The notes under the pieces were generated by a model that saw nothing but the letters and a program-made list of their open reading frames with translations, did no database searches and was not told the origin of the DNA. Both the position numbers and the translations under genes were made by a program. From an uncultured Flavobacteriaceae bacterium (lineage in GTDB: Bacteria > Bacteroidota > Bacteroidia > Flavobacteriales > Flavobacteriaceae): a stretch of 64,000 nt of DNA. Positions 35,306-43,980 of the stretch are shown in pieces. Where the stretch lies: positions 420,620 through 484,619 of the forward strand of contig CANNAN010000004.1 in the NCBI GenBank assembly GCA_947502635.1. The letters are read 5' to 3'. The number at the start of each line of letters is the position of its first letter. Position 1 is the first letter of the stretch.

Positions 35306-37750
35306 ATGAAGGTTTTAAAATTTGGTGGAACTTCTGTAGGTTCTGCAAAAAACATAAATAACGTTATAGATATTCTAACTGGATATTCTCAAAAAGATTC
35401 TATTGTATGTGTTGTATCTGCTGTGGGAGGTATTACAGATAAATTACTTTTAGCTGGCAAACTAGCTCAAAGTAAAGACACAGGTTTTAAAGAAACGTTA
35501 AGTACTATAAAAGATATTCATTTAAATATTATAAATGAATTAAATCCAGATCATGCAAATTCAATTATAGAATATATTGAAGCCAGACTGGATGAATTAA
35601 AAAATTTACTGGATGGTATTTATTTAATAAATGAGTTATCTCCAAAAACATCTGATAAATTAGTGAGTTTTGGTGAATTATTATCATCATACATCATTTC
35701 AGAAACTATGAAAAATCGTAGTTTATCTGTAGATCGAAAAAATTCTCAAGAACTAATTATAACAAACTCAAATTTTACAAAGGCGGAAGTTGATTATAGT
35801 CTTACTAATAAAAACATTGTAGATTATTTTAAAACAGCTACTCAACAAATTAGTATACTTCCTGGGTTTGTTTCAAAATCCTTAGCTGGAGAACAAACAA
35901 CACTAGGTCGTGGCGGTTCAGATTTTACAGCAGCCATCATTGCAGCTGCATTAAAAGTAGAACAGCTAGAAATTTGGACAGACGTAAGTGGTATGTATAC
36001 TACCAATCCTAAATTAGTAAAACAGGCCTATCCTATTGATAAAATTTCATATCAGGAAGCCATGGAGTTATCACACTTTGGTGCCAAAGTTTTATACCCC
36101 CCTACTGTACAACCTGTTTTGGATTTAGAAATTCCTATTCATATAAAAAATACATTAGAACCAGATGCTATAGGCACTATCATCTCTAATGATGCTACAA
36201 ACGCTACATTACCCGTAAAAGGAATTAGTAATATAGGAAATATAGCACTATTAACCTTAGAAGGCAGTGGCATGGTTGGTATCCCTGGGTTTTCTAAGCG
36301 TTTATTCGAGACTTTATCGCAAGAAAAAATCAATATCATATTAATTACACAAGCTTCATCAGAACATTCTATTTGTTTGGGCGTTGAAGAGAAAGATGCC
36401 GATAACGCTAAACAAGCTATCGACACTGCTTTTGAAAATGAAATTGCTTTAAATAAAATAAACCCTATCATTATTGAGACTAACCTTTCAATTATTGCCT
36501 TAGTTGGTGATAATATGAAAAACCATCAAGGGATTAGTGGTAAAATGTTTAGTGCTTTAGGAAAAAATAATATTAACATTAGAGCTATAGCTCAAGGTGC
36601 GTCAGAGAAAAATATTTCAGCTGTCATATCGGAAAACGATGTAAAAAAAGCTTTAAATACTTTACATGAGGAATTCTTTGAAATAGAAACGAAGCAACTA
36701 AATGTATTCATTACTGGTGTTGGAAATGTTGGGGAAAAGTTAGTCGAGCAAATAAAACAGCAAAATGAGTATCTAAAAGAAAACTTAAAAATTAATATAC
36801 GCGTTGCTGGTTTATCAAATTCCAGAACTATGATTTTTAATGAAGGCGGTATTGATTTAAAAAACTGGAAGGAACAGCTTGCATCTGGAGAAAAAGCGAC
36901 TTTAGAAGGCTTTTTTGAAAAAACCAAGTCACTAAATTTACGTAATAGTATATTTGTCGACGTTACTGCAAATAAAGATGTTGCAAATTTATATGCCAAT
37001 TATTTACGTCAAAGTATCGGTGTTGTGGCTTGTAATAAAATTGCATGTTCAAGTGATTACGAAAACTATAGTTTATTAAAACGTTTGTCTCTTAAATATA
37101 ATGCACCTTATTTGTTTGAAACTAATGTTGGTGCTGGTCTACCAATTATTGATACCCTTAATAATTTGATTGCTTCTGGAGATAAAATTACATCGATACA
37201 AGCTGTCTTATCTGGAAGTCTAAATTTTGTATTCAACAATTTTAATAATACAACTAAATTTTACGATGTTGTTAAACAAGCAGCAGCAGAAGGTTATACT
37301 GAACCAGATCCAAGAATCGATTTAAGCGGTGTTGATGTTGCTAGAAAAATATTGATTTTAGCAAGAGAAAGTGGTATGCAAATGAATTTAGAAGATATTT
37401 CAAATACACCATTTTTATCAGCATTAGGATTAAAAAGTGATTCTGTCGATGATTTCTATCAAACACTCATTGAAGATGAAGCACATTATCAAGGTTTATA
37501 TGCTTCAGCGAAAGCAAAAAACTGCCAGTTAAAATATGTAGCGCAATTAAATAATGGTAAAGCGAATGTTGGTTTACAGGAAATTCCTGAGGGTCATCCA
37601 TTCTATAATCTAGAAGGTAAAGATAATATCGTTATGTTTTACACACAACGCTACCCAGAACAACCTATGATTATTAAAGGTGCTGGTGCTGGTGCCGAAG
37701 TAACAGCTTCAGGATTATTCGCAGATATTATTAGAATAGGAAATAATTAA
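35306..37750 (+). CDS. thrA: Bifunctional aspartokinase/homoserine dehydrogenase
   Basis: 814-aa fusion. The aspartokinase domain (about 1-290) starts MKVLKFGGTSVGSAKNI and includes GRGGSDFTAAIIAAAL; tandem ACT domains follow (about 310-455), the likely site of threonine feedback; the homoserine dehydrogenase domain (about 465-814) begins VFITGVGNVGEKL and contains NVGAGLPIIDTLNNLIASGD and the catalytic EPDPRIDLSGVDVARK region. It catalyses the first and third steps from aspartate to threonine. It heads thrABC behind a Thr/Ile-rich leader. Confidence 0.96.
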   Translation: MKVLKFGGTSVGSAKNINNVIDILTGYSQKDSIVCVVSAVGGITDKLLLAGKLAQSKDTGFKETLSTIKDIHLNIINELNPDHANSIIEYIEARLDELKNLLDGIYLINELSPKTSDKLVSFGELLSSYIISETMKNRSLSVDRKNSQELIITNSNFTKAEVDYSLTNKNIVDYFKTATQQISILPGFVSKSLAGEQTTLGRGGSDFTAAIIAAALKVEQLEIWTDVSGMYTTNPKLVKQAYPIDKISYQEAMELSHFGAKVLYPPTVQPVLDLEIPIHIKNTLEPDAIGTIISNDATNATLPVKGISNIGNIALLTLEGSGMVGIPGFSKRLFETLSQEKINIILITQASSEHSICLGVEEKDADNAKQAIDTAFENEIALNKINPIIIETNLSIIALVGDNMKNHQGISGKMFSALGKNNINIRAIAQGASEKNISAVISENDVKKALNTLHEEFFEIETKQLNVFITGVGNVGEKLVEQIKQQNEYLKENLKINIRVAGLSNSRTMIFNEGGIDLKNWKEQLASGEKATLEGFFEKTKSLNLRNSIFVDVTANKDVANLYANYLRQSIGVVACNKIACSSDYENYSLLKRLSLKYNAPYLFETNVGAGLPIIDTLNNLIASGDKITSIQAVLSGSLNFVFNNFNNTTKFYDVVKQAAAEGYTEPDPRIDLSGVDVARKILILARESGMQMNLEDISNTPFLSALGLKSDSVDDFYQTLIEDEAHYQGLYASAKAKNCQLKYVAQLNNGKANVGLQEIPEGHPFYNLEGKDNIVMFYTQRYPEQPMIIKGAGAGAEVTASGLFADIIRIGNN

Positions 37751-37754
37751 TTAG

Positions 37755-37823
37755 TAAACAGTAATCAGTCTCAGTTTACAATAATAAAGATTAGTCATTT
37801 CGAACGCATGTGAGAAATCGCAT
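37755..37823 (+). repeat. Decayed intergenic repeat
   Basis: The gap between thrA and thrB contains a cagtaatcagtctcagt stretch followed by gtcatttcgaacgcatgtg...gaaatc (37794-37819), similar to the short GTCATT...GAAATC palindromic repeats scattered in Bacteroidota genomes. The outer bases attt-c and gaaat can pair. A more decayed relative is at 51926-51950. Confidence 0.4.
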
Positions 37824-37843
37824 AATTAAGAGTTTAATTTAAA

Positions 37844-38767
37844 ATGAAAAACGAAATAAAAATATTTTCACCCGCAACAGTTGCAAATCTAGCCTGTGGA
37901 TTTGACGTTTTAGGCTGCTGTTTAGATAATATTGGTGATGAGATGATCATAAGGAAAACCGATAAAAAGGGGATTCATATCACTAAAATTGAAGGTTTTG
38001 ATTTACCATTTGAAGCTGAATTAAATGTTGCTGGTGTTTCTGCTTTAGCTATGTATGAAGCTACAAAGCCAGATTGCGGTTTCGAAATCGAAATTTATAA
38101 AAACATAAAACCAGGCAGTGGTATTGGCAGTAGTGCCGCGAGTGCCGTTGGTAGTGTTTTTGGAATGAATGTACTTTTAGGGAACCCTTATAACAAAACT
38201 GAATTAACACAATTTGCTATTAAAGGTGAAGCTTTAGCTAGTAAATGTGAACATGCTGATAACCTCGCTCCTGCTATTTTTGGAGGTTTCACATTGGTAA
38301 AGAGTATTTCTCCTTTAGAAATTTTAGAAATACCATCTCCTGAAGATTTATACGCAACCATCATTCATCCGCAAATAGAAATAAAAACATCAGAATCCAG
38401 AGCCATGCTTCCTAAAGAAGTGCCTTTACAAGATGCCATTACACAATGGAGTAATCTTGGAAGTTTAATTCATGGTTTACATACTAGCGACTATAATTTA
38501 ATAAAAAAATCGCTTCATGATGTTATTGTAGAACCACATAGAAGCAAGCTAATTCCTCATTATAACGAAGTAAAAAAAGCCGTATTACAAAATGGGGCTT
38601 TAGGTGCAGGAATCTCTGGTTCAGGCCCTTCTATTTTCGCATTGAGCAAAGGGTTAGAAAATGCTAAAAACGTAAAAGAGGCCATGAGTAAAGTGTATTC
38701 TGAAACAGAGATAAAATTCGAAATTCATGTCTCAAAAATTAATACGGAAGGTATCAAGATTTTGTAA
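37844..38767 (+). CDS. thrB: Homoserine kinase
   Basis: 307-aa GHMP kinase that phosphorylates homoserine. The opening IFSPATVANLACGFDVLG, the ATP loop KPGSGIGSSAASAVG and the C-terminal GAGISGSGPSIFAL are family signatures. It lies between thrA and thrC in the conventional order, 93 bases after thrA. Confidence 0.96.
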   Translation: MKNEIKIFSPATVANLACGFDVLGCCLDNIGDEMIIRKTDKKGIHITKIEGFDLPFEAELNVAGVSALAMYEATKPDCGFEIEIYKNIKPGSGIGSSAASAVGSVFGMNVLLGNPYNKTELTQFAIKGEALASKCEHADNLAPAIFGGFTLVKSISPLEILEIPSPEDLYATIIHPQIEIKTSESRAMLPKEVPLQDAITQWSNLGSLIHGLHTSDYNLIKKSLHDVIVEPHRSKLIPHYNEVKKAVLQNGALGAGISGSGPSIFALSKGLENAKNVKEAMSKVYSETEIKFEIHVSKINTEGIKIL

Positions 38768-38917
38768 ATTAGATATTATTGTGAATCATTCTTTTTTGAG
38801 TGATATAACAATCTTGTTTATTAAAAATAAAATTATCAATTAAAAGATTACCACACTTCATTATTTCTCGCTTATAATAACGATAACATTAGTGAATTTG
38901 TGGCAAAATATATAACA

Positions 38918-40210
38918 ATGAACTATTATTCTCTAAACAAACAAGCTCCAAATACATCTTTTAAAGATGCTGTTATAAAAGGGTTGGCTCCAGATAAAGG
39001 CTTATATTTCCCAGAAAGCATTACACCTTTAGGTGATGATTTCTTTAATAATATAGATCAATTATCTCACACAGAAATTGCTTTTCAGGCGATTAAACAG
39101 TTTGTGTCTCCAGAAATACCAGAAGATATTTTAAAAACGATTGTTGAAGAAACATTGTCTTTTGAGTTTCCTGTGGTTCAATTAAATGATAATATTTCAA
39201 CTTTAGAGTTGTTTCATGGTCCAACCATGGCATTTAAAGACGTTGGTGCACGTTTTATGGCACGTTGTTTAGGATATTTCAATAAAGACAATACAAATGA
39301 AGTGACCGTTTTAGTAGCGACTTCTGGTGATACTGGTGGTGCAGTAGCAAATGGTTTTCTTGGTGTTAAAGGTGTGAATGTGGTGATCCTCTACCCTAGC
39401 GGAAAAGTAAGCGATATTCAAGAAAAACAATTAACAACACTTGGGCAAAACATCACGGCCCTAGAAGTTAATGGTACGTTTGACGATTGTCAAGCCATGG
39501 TGAAAACGGCTTTTTTAGATGATACTCTAACGAGTAAGATGCAGTTAACCTCTGCTAATTCTATAAATGTAGCACGCTGGTTACCACAATTGTTTTACTT
39601 TATGTTTGCATACAAGCAATTACATAAAAAATATGATGACATCGTGTTTTCTGTGCCAAGTGGAAATTTTGGAAATGTTTGTGCTGGTATGATGGCACAA
39701 CAATTAGGATTACCAATCAATCATTTTATCGCATCAAATAACGAAAACAATGTGGTTACTGAGTATTTAAAAACACAGTTATATACGCCAAAACCATCGG
39801 TGCAAACCATTAGCAACGCCATGGATGTGGGAGACCCTAGTAACTTTATTCGTATTCAGGAAATCTATAAAAACAAATTTGACACATTAAAGGATAATGT
39901 ATCTTCTTTTAGTTTTTCTGACGATGATACCCGAGAGGCTATGAAAGAAATCTATACGCAATATAACTATGTGGCAGATCCACACGGTGCTGTTGGTTAT
40001 CTAGGTTCTAAAGCATATCTAAAAGAAAACCCTAATGCGCATTGTGTATTTTTAGAAACTGCGCATCCAACTAAATTTTTAGATGTTGTTGAGGAAGTTA
40101 TTAAAGAAGAGCAACCTTTACCAGAACAAATTCAAGCCGTAATGGGAAAAGAAAAAGTTGCTATAGAAATTTCTACTTATGAGGATTTGAAAAGTTATTT
40201 ATTGAAATAA
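38918..40210 (+). CDS. thrC: Threonine synthase
   Basis: 430-aa PLP enzyme converting phosphohomoserine to threonine. The PLP lysine is K107 in GPTMAFKDVG; the cofactor loop TSGDTGGAVANGF and the GNFGNVCAG segment follow. I place the start at the ATG at 38918, since the six residues added by the GTG at 38900 do not belong to the conserved MxYYSxN opening. It is the last gene of thrABC and is followed by a strong terminator. Confidence 0.95.
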   Translation: MNYYSLNKQAPNTSFKDAVIKGLAPDKGLYFPESITPLGDDFFNNIDQLSHTEIAFQAIKQFVSPEIPEDILKTIVEETLSFEFPVVQLNDNISTLELFHGPTMAFKDVGARFMARCLGYFNKDNTNEVTVLVATSGDTGGAVANGFLGVKGVNVVILYPSGKVSDIQEKQLTTLGQNITALEVNGTFDDCQAMVKTAFLDDTLTSKMQLTSANSINVARWLPQLFYFMFAYKQLHKKYDDIVFSVPSGNFGNVCAGMMAQQLGLPINHFIASNNENNVVTEYLKTQLYTPKPSVQTISNAMDVGDPSNFIRIQEIYKNKFDTLKDNVSSFSFSDDDTREAMKEIYTQYNYVADPHGAVGYLGSKAYLKENPNAHCVFLETAHPTKFLDVVEEVIKEEQPLPEQIQAVMGKEKVAIEISTYEDLKSYLLK

Positions 40211-40231
40211 AACAGCTTTTATATATTATTT

Positions 40232-40262
40232 AATGCCATGGTAAACCCATGGCATTTTTTGT
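40232..40262 (+). terminator. Rho-independent terminator of thrABC
   Basis: A perfect 10-bp inverted repeat aatgccatgg/ccatggcatt (40232-40241, 40247-40256) with a five-base loop and a T run through 40260. Confidence 0.9.
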
Positions 40263-40420
40263 TTATCTCAAATAATTTAACTGTGCAAAAAGTTCTTCTA
40301 AATTCGTATAACATTACATATATCTTTCTCAACTTATAAACAAGTGTTATCATCTACAAAGAAAGTGATATATATTTTTTTCTATACATTTACTCTTCAT
40401 AGTTTAGTGACCGTATTAAA

Positions 40421-41269
40421 GTGAAAAAAATAATCAAAACGTCCATTGTTATTATTATAATAAGTATCACCTACTTATGCTTGTCACTATCGCCTATACT
40501 TTTTAAAGATTATCCCAATAATTCTCTAAAAAAACCTAAAATAATTGCACACCGTGGTGCTTCACTAGCAGCTCCAGAAAACACATTAGCTTCTATTAAT
40601 GAGGCTTTAAAACTAAATCCAGACCGCATTGAAATTGATGTGCAACAAACCTTAGATTCTATTGTTGTTTTAATGCACGATACGACTTTGAAAAGAACAT
40701 CTAATGGTTTTGGATTAATAAAAGAGCAAACATTTAAAGACATCTCTAAATTAGATGCAGGAAGTTGGTTTTCGAATCATTTTACAGGCGAGAAAATTCC
40801 AACTTTAGAAGAGGTTATAAAATTAATAAATGGAAAATGTCAATTAATAATTGAAATCAAAAAAGGCAGTGATTTTTACCCAGACATTGAAAAACATGTT
40901 TTAAAATTAATACAAAAACAAAATGCCGAAAACTGGATAAGTATTCATTCTTTTGATTACAATGTTTTAGAAACGGTGCATCATTTGAATCCCGATATTC
41001 GACTTCATAAATTGTTATTAGGAAAATTTAAATACCTCCCATTCATAATTTCTAATAAAATAGAAAGCATTAACATTGATAAATATCCTTATATCAAAGA
41101 GTATACTATAAATTATGTCTTTGCGAATAATGAGATTATTCACCTATTAAAATCATTCGACAAAAAAGTGAATGTTTGGACAGTAAATGATTCACATGTC
41201 GCTAATGAATTAATTCAATTGGGAGTTGACGGTATTATTACTGATAATCCAAATCTTTTGAAAGATTAA
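40421..41269 (+). CDS. Glycerophosphodiester phosphodiesterase family protein
   Basis: 282-aa enzyme with an N-terminal hydrophobic segment (about 8-25) that anchors or exports it, then the GDPD TIM barrel: IAHRGASLAAPENTLASI (catalytic His and Arg), RIEIDVQQTLDSIVVLMHDTTLKRT (Glu and Asp metal ligands and second His), and the closing VNVWTVND and GVDGIITDNPN segments. It hydrolyses glycerophosphodiesters to glycerol-3-phosphate. Start codon is GTG. Confidence 0.92.
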   Translation: MKKIIKTSIVIIIISITYLCLSLSPILFKDYPNNSLKKPKIIAHRGASLAAPENTLASINEALKLNPDRIEIDVQQTLDSIVVLMHDTTLKRTSNGFGLIKEQTFKDISKLDAGSWFSNHFTGEKIPTLEEVIKLINGKCQLIIEIKKGSDFYPDIEKHVLKLIQKQNAENWISIHSFDYNVLETVHHLNPDIRLHKLLLGKFKYLPFIISNKIESINIDKYPYIKEYTINYVFANNEIIHLLKSFDKKVNVWTVNDSHVANELIQLGVDGIITDNPNLLKD

Positions 41270-41402
41270 TCAAACATGATATTTTATAAAATTTAGAAAA
41301 CTTAAATGCTTCTAAACAGGTTTATTGTATATTTAAGTGCTCTAATTTCATGAACTGACATTTAGAAAAATTCTAAACTTAAAATCAAAATTTTAAGCAT
41401 TC

Positions 41403-42389
41403 ATGAAAACGCACTACCTTTTAAAAAATTTACTAGTACTATTTATAGCGAGCCTACTAATATCATTTAGTCCATCTGATTCTAAACATTTAAAAAAAGA
41501 ACCAAATACGCCTGTTTTTTCAGCCAAAGGACTTCATTATGAAAAACTTCTATTAAATATTTTTCGTGGTGATTTTGTAAACATTCCTTTTGATAGAGAT
41601 GAAACAACCTTTGTACTCCTTTTAAACGGGTATATTGATGCTTACGCTATGCACTGTGCTACTAGTTTACCAGCAAATAAGGTTGAATTGATGAGGGCAG
41701 AATGTGTAAGAGAAAGGGTCACTAAAAATGGTTATGGTATGGAAATTAGCAGAACTTGTATTGAGTGGGTTGATGTAGGTAGAGGTCTTTATGCAACACC
41801 CGAGATGCGCAACGCTCAGAGGGTTATTGAAAGACTTCAAACTGGGGACGTGTTTCGCAATATGTATAAAATGATGAATCAAAAAAATCCAATTGGCCAA
41901 GCCTTAAGTTTGGTTGAAAAATCGAATGCTATAAAAACAGACATGGCTTCATTACTTAAAATAAATGGTTGTAAAAGTAAAGGACTCATGAGGTTTCAGG
42001 AAAACCTAAGGTTATTTGCATTAAACAAACAACCTATTCGTTTAGATGGAACAACAACAAATAAAGCCATCGCTGCAAAAAGTCAAAATTTAAAAAAATT
42101 AGCAGAAAATTTGGTTTATGCACATTCCCAAAAATGGGTTATGAATAAATATCAAAGAGGAAGTATTTCTAATGTCATTGTAACCTCGAAAGATAGTCAA
42201 AATCGACCAACTGAAATGAGTGCTAAGTACATATTTCAAGGGTTTAGCGGCAGAAGTACAGGGTCTGTTAGAATAACATTTAATGATGGGTTACCCGAAT
42301 GTTTGTACTTTTATGATTTTCCAAATACCTGTAGAACTGCAGATAGGAGAATCGTAGCTGAATTTGCTAACGGTGGTTATCAAAATTAG
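41403..42389 (+). CDS. Secreted hypothetical protein
   Basis: 328-aa protein with a signal peptide (NLLVLFIASLLISFSPSDS). It has several Cys (about 80, 94, 113, 185, 309, 318) that may form disulfides, helical middle parts (about 125-235) and a beta-rich C-terminus (about 245-320). I do not recognise a family, and no catalytic motif stands out. The following 92 bases to the convergent DUF983 gene contain nothing notable. Confidence 0.7.
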   Translation: MKTHYLLKNLLVLFIASLLISFSPSDSKHLKKEPNTPVFSAKGLHYEKLLLNIFRGDFVNIPFDRDETTFVLLLNGYIDAYAMHCATSLPANKVELMRAECVRERVTKNGYGMEISRTCIEWVDVGRGLYATPEMRNAQRVIERLQTGDVFRNMYKMMNQKNPIGQALSLVEKSNAIKTDMASLLKINGCKSKGLMRFQENLRLFALNKQPIRLDGTTTNKAIAAKSQNLKKLAENLVYAHSQKWVMNKYQRGSISNVIVTSKDSQNRPTEMSAKYIFQGFSGRSTGSVRITFNDGLPECLYFYDFPNTCRTADRRIVAEFANGGYQN

Positions 42390-42481
42390 AAGATGTTATA
42401 TATTCCTTTTACCCGTTCCTAGTATTCTTATTAGTAAGCACAGTTGTATACATTATGATTTAAGCGCTTTATAAGAGTATT

Positions 42482-42844
42482 TTAAACACCTTCAACTTTT
42501 TTATTAGAAAACAGATAAATCCAAATGATTCTTGATAATCTAAAGTTTATAGTGCTAAGTAAAATAGCAGATAGAATAATTCCTAAAAAGGAAGCTAAAA
42601 GAGATAACTCAAAAATAAAATAAGACATTATAAAAACACCAATAAACTCGGCTACCGCAAGGGCATAGCTTACAAACATAGCTCCAAAGAAAAACCCTGG
42701 TTCTTTTTCAAATTTGAAGTTGCAATTTTTACACCTCTCATCCATTTGTGGAATTTGAAAAAACAACAGGTTCCCTTTCGAATTAAAGATGTCATTTTTT
42801 TTGCATTGCGGGCATTTACCCCTTAAAATTGAAATTAGATTCAT
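42482..42844 (-). CDS. DUF983 domain-containing membrane protein
   Basis: 120-aa protein with an N-terminal zinc-ribbon-like pair (CPQC near residues 11-14 and CKNC near 37-40) followed by two transmembrane helices (about 55-105). The RGKCPQC... and FEKEPGFFFGAMFVSYAL segments are the DUF983 signature. Function unknown. Single gene, convergent with the upstream secreted protein gene. Confidence 0.9.
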   Translation of the reverse strand: MNLISILRGKCPQCKKNDIFNSKGNLLFFQIPQMDERCKNCNFKFEKEPGFFFGAMFVSYALAVAEFIGVFIMSYFIFELSLLASFLGIILSAILLSTINFRLSRIIWIYLFSNKKVEGV

Positions 42845-42947
42845 TTTATATCATTGAAAATCATTTTGCAAATTTAATACGACATCTAAAAATTATACTC
42901 ATAAATAATGCGCCATTTTTTGTACTTTTAGGACATAATTTCATTTT

Positions 42948-43823
42948 ATGAAAGGTATTCCTATTCTAAATATTCAGCAATTTGAGCAAGATGTCCCCAT
43001 GTCTGATTTTTATAGTAATGACCTCAAAAGTCATTTAGAAAAGAACAAAGACTTTTTTGACAAGCCTCATAGGCATGATTTTTTTCTTTGTGTTCTATTT
43101 TCTAAAGGTTCTGGGACTCATGAAATAGATTTTAATACGTATCAAATAAAACCAGGCAGTGTATATTTTTTAAGGCCAGGACAAACCCATTATTGGAAAT
43201 TTGACAATCAGCCCGAAGGCTATATTTTTTTTCATACTCAAAACTTTTATGAACTACATTTTTCTAAAAGTAAACTGGAACAGTTTCCATATTACTATTC
43301 ATATAAAAATACACCTACACTCCATTTAGATTTAAACGAAACAAAACGTTTAGAATCAATATTTAGAAATATTAATGATGAATATCATAAGAGACTACCC
43401 TACAAAAAGCAAAAAATAGCCTGTCTTATAAATACAGCTTATATAGATTTAGCGAGACACTATAATGTATTTGAATCTACTAAAAGTATAATATCTGTAA
43501 CTTATATAGATACGTTACGGTCTTTAGAAAGAACTATTGATATTCACTATAAAACAGAAAAATCTGCAAAATTTTATGCAGACAAATTAAATATCACCCC
43601 AAAACACTTAAATAGAATAGTAAAAGCAACTTTAGGAAAAACAACAACAGATTTAATTACCGAACGAGTCATACTCGAATCCAAACGCTTAATTGTTCAT
43701 TCTAACAATACTTTATCAGCGATTTCTGAAATATTGGGATATCAGGACTATGCTTATTTCTCAAAAGTATTTAAGCAAAAAACAGAAGTGACACCATTGG
43801 AATTTAAAAAAAGCTACCAATAA
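42948..43823 (+). CDS. AraC-family transcriptional regulator
   Basis: 291-aa regulator: an N-terminal cupin-like effector domain (HRHDFFLCVLFSKGSGTHEID, IKPGSVYFLRPGQTHYWKF) and a C-terminal pair of helix-turn-helix motifs (about 190-288; ADKLNITPKHLNRIVKATLGKT, then AISEILGYQDYAYFSKVFKQKTEVTPLEFKKS). It probably responds to a sugar or aromatic metabolite. The convergent 1139-aa hydrolase gene is a possible target, but that is inferred only from position. Confidence 0.92.
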   Translation: MKGIPILNIQQFEQDVPMSDFYSNDLKSHLEKNKDFFDKPHRHDFFLCVLFSKGSGTHEIDFNTYQIKPGSVYFLRPGQTHYWKFDNQPEGYIFFHTQNFYELHFSKSKLEQFPYYYSYKNTPTLHLDLNETKRLESIFRNINDEYHKRLPYKKQKIACLINTAYIDLARHYNVFESTKSIISVTYIDTLRSLERTIDIHYKTEKSAKFYADKLNITPKHLNRIVKATLGKTTTDLITERVILESKRLIVHSNNTLSAISEILGYQDYAYFSKVFKQKTEVTPLEFKKSYQ

Positions 43824-43939
43824 TTTTTCATAAAATCTAAAGTAAAAAGATGTATTCGTTATAAGTGACAAAGCACCTAAACCTGTATAGTTCGATATAC
43901 CATACAATGAATAAACACAACTATTTACAAAATATAAGA

Positions 43940-43973
43940 AGTAATCAGCCAGAGCGTTTTCTGGCTGATTACT
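43940..43973. terminator. Hairpin between convergent AraC and hydrolase genes
   Basis: A perfect 13-bp inverted repeat (43940-43952 with 43961-43973), seven bases past the stop of the minus-strand hydrolase gene. On the minus strand a moderately T-rich stretch follows, so it most likely ends that transcript. Confidence 0.7.
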
Positions 43974-43980
43974 ACCTTCC

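Noticed and set aside
37801..37823. tRNA gene
   Set aside because: The ttcgaac stretch recalls a T-loop, but no acceptor or anticodon stems can be built around it.
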